Of a stretch of 33,177 bases of DNA, positions 32,753 to 33,177 are shown piece after piece. This DNA comes from Geothermobacter hydrogeniphilus (lineage in GTDB: Bacteria > Desulfobacterota > Desulfuromonadia > Desulfuromonadales > Geothermobacteraceae). Position 1 is the first letter of the stretch. Every line of letters starts with the position of its first letter. The stretch covers positions 1 to 33,177 of the forward strand of contig NZ_PPFX01000047.1 in assembly GCF_002898515.1 (NCBI RefSeq), written 5' to 3'. The position numbers and the translations under genes were made by a program. The notes under the pieces were generated by a model, which was not told the DNA's origin, did not search any database, and was given only the letters and a program-made list of their open reading frames with translations.

Positions 32753-32761
32753 AACCGCCCC

Positions 32762-33076
32762 CTATTCCACCCGCACCGCGGTGCCGTAGGCGAAGAGTTC
32801 CGCGGCCCCTTGAGCGACCGACGAAGTGGCGAAACGGATATTGACCACCGCGTTGGCGCCCATCTGCCGGGCCTGGTCGGACATCCGCTGCATCGCCTCG
32901 TTGCGCGATTCCTGCAACAACTCGGTATAGCCCTTGAGTTCGCCTCCGACCAGGTTTTTCAGGCCGGCCATGAAGTCGCGACCGATATGCTTGGCGCGCA
33001 CCGTGCTGCCCTGAACGATGCCGAAGTGTTCGACTATTTTTTTGCCCGGCACGCTGCCGACATTGGTGAGAATCAT
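32762..33076 (-). CDS. UPF0145 (YbjQ-like) protein, soluble
   Basis: 104 residues, the usual length for YbjQ-family proteins. Signatures are MILTNVGSVPGKKIVEHFGIVQGSTVRAKHIGRDF, then LKNLVGGELKGYTELLQESRNEAMQRM, and GANAVVNIRF and LFAYGTAVRV at the end. The start at 33076 is fixed by AGGAGG 6-7 bases upstream; the frame continues further upstream only because the family A element is open in that frame. Promoter signals must lie in or beyond that element, which begins 16 bp upstream. Confidence 0.93.
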   Translation of the reverse strand: MILTNVGSVPGKKIVEHFGIVQGSTVRAKHIGRDFMAGLKNLVGGELKGYTELLQESRNEAMQRMSDQARQMGANAVVNIRFATSSVAQGAAELFAYGTAVRVE

Positions 33077-33092
33077 GCTGCCCTCCTGTTGA

Positions 33093-33177
33093 CCTGAATC
33101 AGTGAGTCCCTTGTCGGCGGATAGCACAAGTCATTGATCTGCCTGAGCTTCCCAAAAATCACCAGCGAACCTATGGG
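33093..33177 (-). mobile_element. MITE-like palindromic element, family A copy 8 (cut by window end)
   Basis: Starts with a perfect CCTGAATCAGTGAG at 33093 and runs in reverse orientation up to the central GCGAACCTATGGG, where the window ends. GTTGA (33088-33092) would be the left target duplicate. It lies 16 bp from the start codon of the soluble UPF0145 gene. Confidence 0.9.

Overview
The window looks like chromosome from a GC-rich Desulfuromonadales-type bacterium (Geobacter/Desulfuromonas/Geothermobacter relatives). This is inferred from a lipoprotein plus pentaheme cytochrome c pair, a FapA/DUF342 protein, a BioD-like/DRTGG protein, an RdgC-like protein, tandem UPF0145 proteins and typical deltaproteobacterial intergenic repeats. 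Most genes are housekeeping or metabolic. The intergenic DNA is the unusual part.

Layout: 1-2.5 kb, a small orphan protein, an RhlE-type DEAD-box helicase and a cupin. 2.6-5 kb, a SPOR-NlpC/P60 lipoprotein, a 56-aa gene and a tRNA-dihydrouridine synthase. 5.5-8.3 kb, alanine dehydrogenase divergent from an Lrp/AsnC regulator, a receiver-only response regulator and a zinc-ribbon protein. 8.7-12.7 kb, GMP reductase, leuD, leuC and an HNH protein. 12.8-15.6 kb, a second copy of the small orphan protein, a decayed debranching-enzyme gene, and an NHL lipoprotein overlapping a pentaheme cytochrome. 15.6-20.4 kb, a periplasmic MsrA-MsrB fusion, a Gre-family factor, a DUF4143 ATPase and a BioD-like/DRTGG protein. 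20.7-26.2 kb, Uup, an RdgC-like protein, then a small membrane protein, a FapA-family protein and a ferritin-like protein in a coupled operon. 26.3-33.1 kb, an MFS transporter, a DjlA-like co-chaperone, asd with an apparent threonine attenuator, a radical SAM protein, an M48 peptidase and two UPF0145 proteins.

Three dispersed repeat families fill the gaps. Family A is an approximately 162-bp imperfect palindrome with 14-bp terminal inverted repeats. It has eight copies plus one remnant, and 5-bp target duplications can be read around the complete copies, so it is a MITE-like element; both window ends lie inside copies. Family B is a 185-250-bp inverted repeat rich in GCCAAG (three copies, one splitting leuC from leuD). 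Family C is an approximately 135-bp repeat containing a GTAGC...GCTAC hairpin (six full, deleted or divergent copies).

The most interesting observations are: (1) a Thr-rich 31-codon leader ORF with mutually exclusive 1:2, 2:3 and 3:4 pairings ahead of asd; (2) the MITE-like family, one copy of which visibly supplied a new stop codon to the lrp-type gene and broke an ATGA overlap with the next gene; (3) two paralogous small proteins, each directly downstream of a MITE copy; (4) a near-consensus sigma-28 promoter ahead of the fapA-type operon.
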